A DNA stretch of 45,507 nt. Source: Spirochaetales bacterium (GTDB lineage: Bacteria > Spirochaetota > Spirochaetia > SZUA-6 > RPPD01). Of the stretch, positions 7,683 to 16,482 are shown piece after piece. The notes under the pieces were generated by a model that was not told the DNA's origin, ran no database searches, and worked only from the letters and a program-made list of their open reading frames with translations. The position numbers and the translations under genes are program-made. Numbering within the stretch: position 1 is the stretch's first letter; each line of letters starts with the position of its first letter. The stretch lies in NCBI GenBank assembly GCA_016929065.1, contig JAFGJO010000004.1:1-45507 (forward strand), in the 5' to 3' direction.

Positions 7683-8636
7683 ATGAAAAAGACGATTCTC
7701 GGAATAATAATTGAACTCGCCGCATTTGTAATTCTGATTTTTTCAGAAAGATGGGGGATCCCTTATACATTCGCGGTGTACGCACACATCTGGGGAGTAT
7801 ACCTGTTTACAAAAGGGCTTGACCTGAAACTTTCCGAGATCCATTTCACACGGGAACTGTGTTTTCTCTTTGCCTTCTTTTTTCCCATAGCCGGCATGAC
7901 AGGAATACTTTTTTATCTGTTTGTATTGAAACAGATTGACGACACAGTACTGGGTGCATTTTCGCACTCCGATGATGACTTTGCCGGACAGGAAAAGGGA
8001 GAAAATGCGAATACCATCATAGAGTATATTCAATTACCATCGCTCCCGGCCGCACCGCTGCGAAAAAACCAGATAGACACATTATTTGGCACACTTCTCT
8101 CACACGAACATGACATTGCCACCGGATTGCTCGACCGTGAAAAAATGAAAAACACCTATTACACCGTTGATGAATTTGAAAATGAACAGGCAAAATACAG
8201 GAAAAAAATCAATTCACTTGAAAGTCTCTGCGCCAATAATCCATCTGACATCGGGCAAATCAATGCACTGGCAAATATTCATTTCGAATATGCCACGACC
8301 CTGGTCGATGATCACCATATACGAAAACTGCATCTTCAAAAAGCGATGAAACTTTACGAATCAGTCATCGATTCTGTCGGGAACGAGCTGTACCTTTTGG
8401 AAAAACTTCTACATATACATTTCTTTCTCGACGACATAAACGGCACCCTGGGGTATTGTAAAGAAATATTAAAAAGAGATCCTGCATACAGCCCGGCCCA
8501 TCTGAGACTTATGGAATGTTTTTATCATAAAAAAGACTTCAAACGTCTCGCACAGGCTGCACAGAATGCACGGCAGATATTGAAAGCCAATGATTTTGTC
8601 AGGGATATCGCTGAAATGTGGCACACCTATGCATGA
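7683..8636 (+). CDS. pelE: PelE-like membrane protein with TPR-like repeats
   Basis: Two or three hydrophobic segments occur in residues 5-85, followed by a soluble helical region with tetratricopeptide-like pairs from ~155 to the end (for example the segment around PAYSPAHLRLMECFYHKKDF). In Pel systems PelE is a membrane-anchored scaffold that contacts the other inner-membrane subunits. At 317 aa it is shorter than the Pseudomonas protein (~450). Primary-sequence similarity is weak; the call depends on topology and on its place between pelD and pelF. It overlaps pelF by 8 bases. Confidence 0.65.
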   Translation: MKKTILGIIIELAAFVILIFSERWGIPYTFAVYAHIWGVYLFTKGLDLKLSEIHFTRELCFLFAFFFPIAGMTGILFYLFVLKQIDDTVLGAFSHSDDDFAGQEKGENANTIIEYIQLPSLPAAPLRKNQIDTLFGTLLSHEHDIATGLLDREKMKNTYYTVDEFENEQAKYRKKINSLESLCANNPSDIGQINALANIHFEYATTLVDDHHIRKLHLQKAMKLYESVIDSVGNELYLLEKLLHIHFFLDDINGTLGYCKEILKRDPAYSPAHLRLMECFYHKKDFKRLAQAAQNARQILKANDFVRDIAEMWHTYA

Positions 8637-10098
8637 TGTCTGCCTGATTATTGAGAATCATGGAAACGTTGAACAAACAGGCCTGCCTTCAGCGGTCATC
8701 CATCTGATACGATCACTTCCCGACATCAGGTTTGCGGTTTTTTCCATTACCCGAAAACATTTCGCACTCAATTCACTCCTGGGGGAAATCCCCGCCAACC
8801 TTCACGAGTATATCCAGTTTACCATAAACGAGGAAAGTCTGCTCAAAGGAAAAACCCCTCAGCGCAAAGCGGAAAAAGAATTCTGGCTGAAACTGAATGA
8901 ATTATATAATACACCGCTCGAAGAGAAAATTCGTTTTTTTGAATCGGTCATTCAGGATTTGGCGGTTGATACGCACCGTGTCATCAATTATTCAGATATC
9001 ATCCGCTCCCGCAAATTCTGGGACCTGAACACCAGTCAATATAAAAAATATGCCTCACATATCCCGTTTATAGATTACACATGGATATTCCGGACAACGC
9101 AGCTGCCATTTTTTCAGCTGATGCATGCAAATATTCCGCATGCCAAAATCTACCATATTTTTTCACCAAGATATGCTGCATGTGCAGGATTAATTGCGAA
9201 AATGCGATTCCGTTCTCATCTGATATTTGATATTCAGGAAAATACCCCACTCGTTGAAAATCTGAAACTGGAAACATTTTCCATAGACTCAACGGGAAAT
9301 AAACATGAATCATCATTCACCCCGTCCACGTTCGACATTTATAAAAAAACATACAATGCAAATACAAAAATGTTTCATTTTTTGGCAAGCTTTTATTCCG
9401 ACTTCATCATCGTTCATAACAGAAATCCGCAGCCTCTGTTTGATGATGAAGGAATCAAACACAAGTATGTGTTTGTCCCGCCCGGCATGGAAGCTCCCCG
9501 TACGGCAGACAGCGTACTCCAGTCAAAACAAAGGCCCTGTATCGGTATTGTCGGAGAAATAAATCCGCATGGAGACATTAAAACATCCATTAAAGCGGGA
9601 AAATTACTGCAGAATGATGTCCGCGATATCTGGTTTAAAATATTGAGTATTGGAAACACAAATGCATTTTACATGAAAGAGTGTATCGATTTGAAAAATT
9701 CACTGGGGCTGAATTTTTCCATGGAGATTGTTCACGAACAGCATCACCTGAAAACACTTTCATGCTGTGATGTGGTGATTTTTTCCCAGGGGAACGGGAG
9801 CGGCGAGAACCTTCTCCTGACTGCATTGCAGCTGGGAAAACCGATTATCGGAACAAATGAACCGGTATATCACCGGATTATACAGGGTCACTCCGAGGAA
9901 GACCGCAATCTGGGAGAATGCGGGCTGTTTATCAATACTGGAAGCCCTCACGAAATCGCACAAACCGTCCAGATAATATTGAATGATAAAAAACTGAACA
10001 AGGAAATGTCACGGATAGCACAGCGCCGTTTTGAATTATACTATTCAAAATCAACCGGATATAAAACGTATGAATCATTGTACAGGAATTATATCTGA
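8629..10098 (+). CDS. pelF: PelF-like GT4 protein with substituted catalytic residues
   Basis: PelF is the cytosolic GT4 glycosyltransferase that makes Pel polymer from UDP-sugar. This 489-aa protein keeps the family outline: N-terminal MHDVCLIIENHGN, the middle block around HNRNPQPLFDDEGI, then FVPPGME and DIKTSIKAG. The donor-site residues differ. The Arg and Lys of the usual GRVxPIKDIK block are Glu and Gly (GEINPHGDIK). The EX7E motif is replaced in SQGNGSGENLLLTALQLGKP, with Gly and Thr where the two Glu normally lie. The N-terminal GG(V/I)xxW motif is also reduced to GLPSAV. I chose the ATG at 8629 because it matches the PelF N-terminus; the frame is open further upstream. It may be inactive or have changed chemistry. 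Confidence 0.75.
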   Translation: MHDVCLIIENHGNVEQTGLPSAVIHLIRSLPDIRFAVFSITRKHFALNSLLGEIPANLHEYIQFTINEESLLKGKTPQRKAEKEFWLKLNELYNTPLEEKIRFFESVIQDLAVDTHRVINYSDIIRSRKFWDLNTSQYKKYASHIPFIDYTWIFRTTQLPFFQLMHANIPHAKIYHIFSPRYAACAGLIAKMRFRSHLIFDIQENTPLVENLKLETFSIDSTGNKHESSFTPSTFDIYKKTYNANTKMFHFLASFYSDFIIVHNRNPQPLFDDEGIKHKYVFVPPGMEAPRTADSVLQSKQRPCIGIVGEINPHGDIKTSIKAGKLLQNDVRDIWFKILSIGNTNAFYMKECIDLKNSLGLNFSMEIVHEQHHLKTLSCCDVVIFSQGNGSGENLLLTALQLGKPIIGTNEPVYHRIIQGHSEEDRNLGECGLFINTGSPHEIAQTVQIILNDKKLNKEMSRIAQRRFELYYSKSTGYKTYESLYRNYI

Positions 10099-10132
10099 TA
10101 CGGTGCACTATATTAAAGGATGAAAGAACAGA

Positions 10133-11563
10133 ATGAGGGAAATAACATTTCATTTATCAGCCATTGAGAAACATGTGACCGATCCGCAGCTTGAGAAAAA
10201 GTACCTGGAAACACCAATCTACATTACAAGTCCCTGGCTGCTTTTGTTTCTCTGCTTTGCACTTGCAGGATTCATTTCCTATATATTCAAAAGTGAAACC
10301 GAGGTTGATATCAATTACGGCACACTCATGTATGCTTTTACCGGTGCGCTTTTTATATCGGGCACACTCAGTATTCCTCTCATGCGGTATATCATGTTTC
10401 AAAAAGCTTCTATTCAGCCCCACCTTTTCCGTGCATCCCTGATCGGACAGCTCTCTCTGGTTGCCGTGTTTTCTTTTTTTATTGGTGCCGCCATTTTTCT
10501 TCCGTTCGGACTGCCATTAAGCTACAAGATATTCGCCATTATTTTCTTTATCCTTCTCACCTGCTCTTTGCTTCTTTTTATGGTACAGTCATCACTGAAA
10601 TATTTTCCCTTGCTGTCTGTTTTTTTCTTTACCCTGTCTGTTCTTGTGCCTGTTGCCGGGATGGCCGGGAAGGCATTATTCGGACCGCCAGGATTTATTT
10701 TGTCATTAACAATAGCCCAGATGATTGTTTTTTTTGTGCAATGGTTTCTCTCTTTTCACGATGCGACCCATCTGTACCGGGTAAATCTGACTTCATTCCG
10801 TTTTGCAGTGAAAGACCCCATTGCAATTGCGATCGGGTTTTTGTGCACTTTTGGTTTCCTGAGTGATAAAATCATGTACTGGATTACCGCTCCCGGTACT
10901 GCTTCGGCAATGTACCCGATCGCCCACGATTACAATATTGGTTTTTTTCTTGCATTCTGTATTACCCTGCCGGCGTTTGTGTATTTTTTCGTTTTCGGGG
11001 AAAAATCAATTTCGAAATATTACCGCCGGTTTTATAATCAAATTTGGCATCGGGCGCCATTCGAGCAGATCGAAGAGGAACAGAAGGCGTTTTATCATCA
11101 TCTGCTGACCGTCAGTTATATTACCATGCAGATACTGTTGTTTCTGGTATTCATTTCCAGTTATTTTGCAACCCAGATATTTTCTACGCTGGGGCTTTCC
11201 CTGGATGACATCGTCACCTTTCGCATTGCAGCATGGGGAAGTGCATTGTACATTATTTTTACCTGCATCAGCATTCTCCTGTACTATATGGATTTCCAGA
11301 AACCTGTATTGATTTTCTATATCATATTTTTTGCCTGTAATATCACAATATCTGCTGTCAGCACGTTTGTATTCAACAATCATTCGGCGTACAGTTTTTC
11401 CATTGCAAGTGCAATAGCCCTCACGTCCGCACTCGTATTCCTTGTTTATTGTTTGCGGAATATACTGTATATTCACTTTCAACGGGTACCTTTGAGCTAT
11501 CAACTCAGAAAATCAATATCTCATGATAAAGGGATATATTTATTAAAAAGGGATAATTTATGA
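10133..11563 (+). CDS. pelG: PelG-like polytopic exporter (Wzx/MOP-type)
   Basis: A 476-aa inner-membrane protein with about twelve hydrophobic helices (clear ones near 33-50, 62-80, 100-125, 130-150, 155-180 and then to ~455). PelG is the MOP-superfamily-like channel subunit of Pel synthase. The N-terminal motif LEKKYLETPIYITSPWLLL, the loop FSFHDATHLYRVNLTSFRF and the FYHHLLTVSYITMQ segment fit PelG-like proteins. Length equals the family norm (~456). It ends in ATGA, overlapping the next start by 4 bases, so the kinase-like protein is translationally coupled to it. Confidence 0.8.
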   Translation: MREITFHLSAIEKHVTDPQLEKKYLETPIYITSPWLLLFLCFALAGFISYIFKSETEVDINYGTLMYAFTGALFISGTLSIPLMRYIMFQKASIQPHLFRASLIGQLSLVAVFSFFIGAAIFLPFGLPLSYKIFAIIFFILLTCSLLLFMVQSSLKYFPLLSVFFFTLSVLVPVAGMAGKALFGPPGFILSLTIAQMIVFFVQWFLSFHDATHLYRVNLTSFRFAVKDPIAIAIGFLCTFGFLSDKIMYWITAPGTASAMYPIAHDYNIGFFLAFCITLPAFVYFFVFGEKSISKYYRRFYNQIWHRAPFEQIEEEQKAFYHHLLTVSYITMQILLFLVFISSYFATQIFSTLGLSLDDIVTFRIAAWGSALYIIFTCISILLYYMDFQKPVLIFYIIFFACNITISAVSTFVFNNHSAYSFSIASAIALTSALVFLVYCLRNILYIHFQRVPLSYQLRKSISHDKGIYLLKRDNL

Positions 11564-13497
11564 ACATCGAAAAAATACTGAAGGGCAATGCCCTGTTCGC
11601 CTATATTCCAAATGACATCATCAAGTCGATCACCACTTTTTTCAAGGAACAAAAAATAACCCGTTCCTTACCAGCCGTACAGATGAATAATCCCGATGAC
11701 TGCTTTTTTATCATTACCAGCGGAAAAGTCAAGGTTCATTATATTCAGAACATAGACCAGGAACTGGGCGTCGGCGATTATTTCAGCGAGATGGTGCTGT
11801 TCAATCAAAAATCACGGGTTCAGCATGCGTTCCCCATCGGTGATTCCGCGACAGTACTTTCAATCGAAAAAAAAGATTTTGTTCATTGCCTTGATGCATA
11901 CCCGCTCCTCGCCACCGTGATCACAAGCATTTTGTCTCAACGGCTGAGCTCACGCGGGATCGCCGGTTATGAACGGACAATAGCCAGCTATACAATCATT
12001 GATGAAATCATGTCCCAGGAAAAGGAAATTTCATTCATTGGGGAGCATTCAATTCTGAAAAGGCCGGTCATGATCCAGCTGATTCCCCATCTTTTTATTT
12101 TTGATCCCGAATACAAACAGCGGCTGCTCAATAAAATGAAAGTTGTTGCCAATCTGCCGCCCGACTATATCATCCGTCCAACGGATATGGTTCAGGCATA
12201 TAACACCTATTTTGTGGTCTACGATATCGAAGGAGGGATACCGCTCTCTGAAATCGCGGAAAAAACCCGATCAATCCCCCATCCGATTATTTCATACATC
12301 ATCCTTGAAACAGCACGGGTGCTTTCTTTTCTGCATTCAAAAGGCCTCATCCATACGGATATCCGTCCTGAAAATATCATGATCACGATGAATGGAGATA
12401 TCCGCATCGCCAATTTCGGCATCATGCATCCCGATCACTGTATTCCGGAATATATGCCGCCGGAACAGCTTGAAAAAAAAGTGATCGATCGTACTGTGGA
12501 TATTTATGCTCTGGGAGTGATTGCCTATCTCCTCGCTGCGAACAGACTCCCCTGCGAATCAAAAGAACTGCATACCCTTCTTAAGCTCAAGCTGAACCGC
12601 GAATACACACCGCTTCAGGAAATGAACCCCCTCCTCCCCAATTCCCTGCTCCAGTTTGTCTCACGTGCGCTTGAACCAAAATCCGAGAAGCGGCTGGAGA
12701 ATTGTGCGAATCTGCCGGAATTGTTTGCCTTATGGCTCAATCCGGAAAAACTGCACCAAAAATCCGAAGGAAAGTTAGAACCGACAGCTTCGTCCCGTGA
12801 ATCATTCATTCAATGGATGAACAAAAAGTTCTTTCAGCCGGACGACAAGAACAGCACCAGAAGCAACAGAAAAAAAATCAAGATACTGGGTACTGATCTC
12901 ATGAAAGAGAAAAAAAGCGGATATGAATCTTTATTTGAACAACAGGATGAATTTTATTCATTCAAGCTGCTGACCTTTGAAGAATTTGTCGAGCAGCAAA
13001 TTGCCTCTGGTGCAAAAAAGGCTTTTCTGGACAACAAGGGAGAACTCTCCTCATATTTCCAGTCTCTGGAACATGAACGCCAGGAACTGGTCATTCTTCA
13101 TTTGATCACCCTCTCCCTTCTTCAGGCAAAAACAAAAAAAGATATTTTCTCAACCATCATGCAAATGCTGGGATTGTTGGAAAAGTCCGGAAAATGGGTA
13201 CTGCTCTCCAAACGGGAAAAAAAGATAAAAAATCAGGCGGAACGGCTTGCTTCAGGAGCAAATTATTCACTCGACGCGTTCAGTGACCATTCAATTATTG
13301 CAAAAGCGGAAACAATCAAAAAGGTTGAAGTGTTCCGTGAAAAAAATTCATATGTATTGCTTTGTCCTGTTTACGCGGGAAGTAAATATATCGGATGCAT
13401 CTGTCTGGAAGACCGGCTGAAACCCGCCGTAGACAGCCGTCTGAATTTTTATTCAATGTTTTCCAAAATTACCCCGGCGGCAAGAATTACCATTTAA
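11560..13497 (+). CDS. cNMP-binding-domain / pseudokinase / GAF fusion protein
   Basis: Cytosolic signalling protein, 645 aa, in three parts. Residues ~1-125 resemble a cyclic-nucleotide-binding domain (FIITSGKVKVH, GVGDYFSEM, with E77 and R86 at the phosphate-cassette positions, but FGE reads FSE). Residues ~145-390 resemble a Hanks-type kinase. The catalytic loop is HTDIRPEN (D267, N272 kept), but the VAIK Lys is Gln173 (VMIQ), DFG is NFG (Asn285), APE is PPE and the glycine loop is absent. Residues ~500-645 resemble a GAF domain. It is coupled to pelG and lacks any membrane segment. Loss of the Lys and DFG Asp predicts little or no phosphotransfer; it may serve as an allosteric sensor for the Pel-like complex. 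Confidence 0.75.
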   Translation: MNIEKILKGNALFAYIPNDIIKSITTFFKEQKITRSLPAVQMNNPDDCFFIITSGKVKVHYIQNIDQELGVGDYFSEMVLFNQKSRVQHAFPIGDSATVLSIEKKDFVHCLDAYPLLATVITSILSQRLSSRGIAGYERTIASYTIIDEIMSQEKEISFIGEHSILKRPVMIQLIPHLFIFDPEYKQRLLNKMKVVANLPPDYIIRPTDMVQAYNTYFVVYDIEGGIPLSEIAEKTRSIPHPIISYIILETARVLSFLHSKGLIHTDIRPENIMITMNGDIRIANFGIMHPDHCIPEYMPPEQLEKKVIDRTVDIYALGVIAYLLAANRLPCESKELHTLLKLKLNREYTPLQEMNPLLPNSLLQFVSRALEPKSEKRLENCANLPELFALWLNPEKLHQKSEGKLEPTASSRESFIQWMNKKFFQPDDKNSTRSNRKKIKILGTDLMKEKKSGYESLFEQQDEFYSFKLLTFEEFVEQQIASGAKKAFLDNKGELSSYFQSLEHERQELVILHLITLSLLQAKTKKDIFSTIMQMLGLLEKSGKWVLLSKREKKIKNQAERLASGANYSLDAFSDHSIIAKAETIKKVEVFREKNSYVLLCPVYAGSKYIGCICLEDRLKPAVDSRLNFYSMFSKITPAARITI

Positions 13498-13521
13498 CAT
13501 ATCTGCGATAAAAGCAATCGT

Positions 13522-14781
13522 TTACGATTCCACCGCCCAGAGCATGGAAAACCAGACCAGCGCTTGACTTGCCCGCACCATTGCATCCAGTGCCGCCCAT
13601 TCCTTCCGTGAGTGGTAATTGAATCCGCCATCAAATAAATTCGGCGTGGGAATACCCATTTCCGAAAGACGGGCACCGTCAGTTCCGCCACGAATTATCT
13701 CTTCCCGATATTCAATCCCGGTTTTTTCAATCGCCTCACGAACCAGCAGGAATGCCCGTTTTTCTTTTTTGATATACTGATGCATATTTGCATACTGCTT
13801 GGCCGTTTCAACCTGCAGGGAAGCTCCTGGATACATCGTTTCAAACAGCCGGGCAATTCCTTCAACTGCCTTGACCCTGCGCAGGCATTCCCTGTCCTCA
13901 AAATCCCGTATCAATATCTCAATGACCGCTTCCTCGATCGTTCCCCTGACCTCTATCGGGGCATAGTACCCGTATCTGCCGTCGGTTGCCTCGGGACTCT
14001 CATTTTTAGGAAGCATATCGATAAACTCTCCGGCAAGTGCTACTGCATTAACAAGCCGGCCACGCGCTTCCCCAAGATGAATACTTTTCCCCTGGATACT
14101 GACGCTCATATGATAAGCTTCAAAACATTCCGCCTCCAGTATCCCATCTCCACCCCCGTCAACGGTCAGGCAAAATCCGGCATTTAACCGTTCCCGGGGA
14201 AACTTTAATGTTCCCCGGCCGGTCTCTTCATCCGGCGTGAACACCAGTTCAACCATTCCATGATGAGATTCCGGATGCAGCACAAAATATTCAAACGCCG
14301 TGATAATCTCCGCGACGCCAGCCTTGTCATCGGCACCGAGCAGGGTTGTTCCGTCGGATGTAATGATGGTTTTTCCCTTATAGCGCAGCAGGTCAGGTGA
14401 ATCATCCGGATGCAGGACAACACCATCGTGCAGTACAATCGGCTCCCCGTCATATTCATGATGGACCCTCGGTTTTACATTTTTCCCCGGCGCATCACTT
14501 GCCGTGTCGAGATGAGCAATAAATCCCACCGGAGGGACAGACCGTGATACTGTTAATGATGCAGGAAGTGATGCATACACATATCCATTATCATCCAGAA
14601 ATACATTTTTCACTCCGACCGAAAGCAGCTCTTCTTTCAGCAATTCCGCGAATTGCCGTTGCCCCTTCGTTGACGGGATTTCCTCCACATGCCGGTCGGA
14701 AGTAGTCTCGATCACCACATAACGTAAAAAACGCTGCAGTATTTTTTCCTGAAACCATTTTTTATCTTCTTTTAAGTCCAT
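13522..14781 (-). CDS. pepT: Peptidase T, M20B tripeptide aminopeptidase
   Basis: Cytosolic zinc aminopeptidase releasing the N-terminal residue of tripeptides. Motifs are GFIAHLDTASDAP (first zinc-site His/Asp), LLGADDKAGVAEI (bridging Asp), FTPDEETGRG (catalytic Glu pair) and RGGTDGARLSEMGIPTPN (later ligand region). Length from this start is 419 aa, close to the ~408 of E. coli PepT. The frame extends upstream to ATGs at 14805 and 14835, but only the ATG at 14781 has a plausible AGGA/GGGA site and matches the usual N-terminus. It converges on the kinase-like gene with 24 bases between stops. Confidence 0.9.
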   Translation of the reverse strand: MDLKEDKKWFQEKILQRFLRYVVIETTSDRHVEEIPSTKGQRQFAELLKEELLSVGVKNVFLDDNGYVYASLPASLTVSRSVPPVGFIAHLDTASDAPGKNVKPRVHHEYDGEPIVLHDGVVLHPDDSPDLLRYKGKTIITSDGTTLLGADDKAGVAEIITAFEYFVLHPESHHGMVELVFTPDEETGRGTLKFPRERLNAGFCLTVDGGGDGILEAECFEAYHMSVSIQGKSIHLGEARGRLVNAVALAGEFIDMLPKNESPEATDGRYGYYAPIEVRGTIEEAVIEILIRDFEDRECLRRVKAVEGIARLFETMYPGASLQVETAKQYANMHQYIKKEKRAFLLVREAIEKTGIEYREEIIRGGTDGARLSEMGIPTPNLFDGGFNYHSRKEWAALDAMVRASQALVWFSMLWAVES

Positions 14782-14867
14782 TTTCCCATCCTGTTCAATT
14801 GCCATAAAAAAGGCTGCTGTCACAGCCGCCGGCAAGGCCTTTATGTTTTTTTCCGCTTTATCAGGAA

Positions 14868-14896
14868 ATTATAAACAAGCTCCACGGCATTTACAA
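14868..14896 (-). promoter_or_regulatory. Sigma70-type promoter for pepT
   Basis: TTGTAA (14896-14891), 17-base spacer and TATAAT (14873-14868) lie on the minus strand. The leader to the ATG at 14781 would be about 80 bases and includes a small GGCTG/CAGCC hairpin near 14812-14830. Confidence 0.5.
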
Positions 14897-14935
14897 CATT
14901 ATTACACCATGAAAAATAAATTTAAAACAGAAATG

Positions 14936-14964
14936 TTGCCAAAAAACACTTCCTTCTCTACAAT
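14936..14964 (+). promoter_or_regulatory. Sigma70-type promoter for the crtI-crtB-cruF-crtE operon
   Basis: TTGCCA (14936-14941), a 17-base spacer and TACAAT (14959-14964) lie 39 bases before the crtI start. GGAG at 14993-14996 serves the GTG start at 15004. The promoter is divergent from that of pepT. Confidence 0.6.
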
Positions 14965-15003
14965 AATGAAGAATGTCAGAATAATTGAAAGCTGGAGTAA
15001 TGA

Positions 15004-16482
15004 GTGGCAAGAAAAATCATCATAATTGGAGCAGGACTGGCGGGACTTGCCGGAGCCGCCCTTTTGGCGAAAAAAGGATACAAGGTTGTGGTACTGGAAA
15101 AAAACAGCATACCCGGCGGCGTGGCAGGCAGATTTGAAAAAAGTGGTTTTCTCTTTGACACCGGTCCGACCTGGTATCTGATGCCAGAGGTGTATGACCG
15201 GTTTTTCGGATTGTTCGGAAAAAAACCGGGTGATTATTACACCCTTCACCATTGCAATCCATCCTACAAAATAATATTTGAAGGCCAGGGCGAGGCAGTT
15301 ATCTCCCGCGACCAGGAACATAACCGAAATGTTTTTGATTCCTTTGAGACTTCCGGTGGACACAAATTAAAACGGTTTCTGGAAAACTCCAAAGAAAAGT
15401 TTTCCATCGCAGTCGCCAAATTCCTGTACAGGGAATATACATCAATACTGGATTTTGCATCACCCCGGCTGCTCCTCGACGGATTGCGCCTCAATATTTT
15501 CGATACACTTCATTCATTCGTGAAAAAATATTTTTCCGACCATCGTCCCCAAAAAGTAGTGGAATTTAACACTGTTTTTCTGGGCTCAAGCCCTTTCTCC
15601 ACACCGGCCTTGTATTCTTTGATGGCGCATGCAGACATCACACAGGGGGTCTATCACCCTGCCGGAGGAATTTATAAACTGGTAGAAGCACTTGTTTCAT
15701 TGGGCAGCGAATATGGGGTCGAATACAGATATAATCAGGAGGTTACCGGTATTGAGTGTGCAGACAGAACAACAACCGGTGTACAAACAGCCAACTCATT
15801 TGAATCTGCTGATATTGTTGTTTCTGCTCTTGATTATCATCATACCGACACCGCACTGACTCCAAAAAAATACCGTAATTATTCAAAACGATACTGGAAC
15901 AGCCGCATTCTTGCCCCTTCGGCATTTTTGATATTTCTTGGACTCAATAAAAAGATTCCACAGCTTGAGCACCATAATTTTTATTTTGCCGAAAATTGGG
16001 ACAGGCATTTTACCGAAATATTCAACAAGCCTGCCTGGCCGGAAAATCCGTCCTACTACATTGGTGTCCCCTCCAGGACAGATCCAACTGCCGCACCAAT
16101 AAATTGTGAGAATATTTTTATCCTGGTGCCGACCGCTCCGGGACTGGATGATCCCGATACCATCAGGGAAACCTTTGCAGCCAAAATTATTTCCCATATT
16201 GAAACACAGCTCAATACTCAGATAAAAAAGCACATCATATATCAGCAAGTATTTTCACAAAGAGATTTCTTTCATCACTATTATCTTTTTAACGGAACAG
16301 CTCTGGGCCTCTCGCACACACTGTTTCAGACTGCCCTGTTCAGGCCTTCCAGGAAAAATAAAAAACTGAAAAACATGTATTATACCGGCCATTACACACA
16401 ACCGGGGATAGGGATGCCCATGGCAATAATCGGAGCAGAACTGCTTGCAGACAGAATAATAAAGGAACAGCCTCATGAATAA
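15004..16482 (+). CDS. crtI: Phytoene desaturase
   Basis: FAD-dependent desaturase converting phytoene to lycopene by successive dehydrogenations. The N-terminal dinucleotide fold reads IIIIGAGLAGLAGAALLAKK with the acidic end at VVVLEKNSIPGGVAGR, followed by the family's FDTGPTWYLMP. The C-terminal carotenoid-desaturase signature is present as YYTGHYTQPGIGMPMAIIGA, preceded by LGLSHTLFQTALFRPS. The length of 492 aa is typical. Translation starts at GTG behind GGAG. It overlaps crtB by 8 bases. The second CrtI-family protein in this cluster is more like CrtD, so this one is the probable lycopene-forming enzyme. The number of desaturation steps is not evident from sequence. Confidence 0.9.
   Translation: MARKIIIIGAGLAGLAGAALLAKKGYKVVVLEKNSIPGGVAGRFEKSGFLFDTGPTWYLMPEVYDRFFGLFGKKPGDYYTLHHCNPSYKIIFEGQGEAVISRDQEHNRNVFDSFETSGGHKLKRFLENSKEKFSIAVAKFLYREYTSILDFASPRLLLDGLRLNIFDTLHSFVKKYFSDHRPQKVVEFNTVFLGSSPFSTPALYSLMAHADITQGVYHPAGGIYKLVEALVSLGSEYGVEYRYNQEVTGIECADRTTTGVQTANSFESADIVVSALDYHHTDTALTPKKYRNYSKRYWNSRILAPSAFLIFLGLNKKIPQLEHHNFYFAENWDRHFTEIFNKPAWPENPSYYIGVPSRTDPTAAPINCENIFILVPTAPGLDDPDTIRETFAAKIISHIETQLNTQIKKHIIYQQVFSQRDFFHHYYLFNGTALGLSHTLFQTALFRPSRKNKKLKNMYYTGHYTQPGIGMPMAIIGAELLADRIIKEQPHE

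Noticed and set aside
11560-13497. Active Hanks-type Ser/Thr kinase
   Set aside because: The ATP-anchoring Lys and the Mg-binding DFG Asp are replaced (Gln173, Asn285) and no glycine-rich loop is visible.
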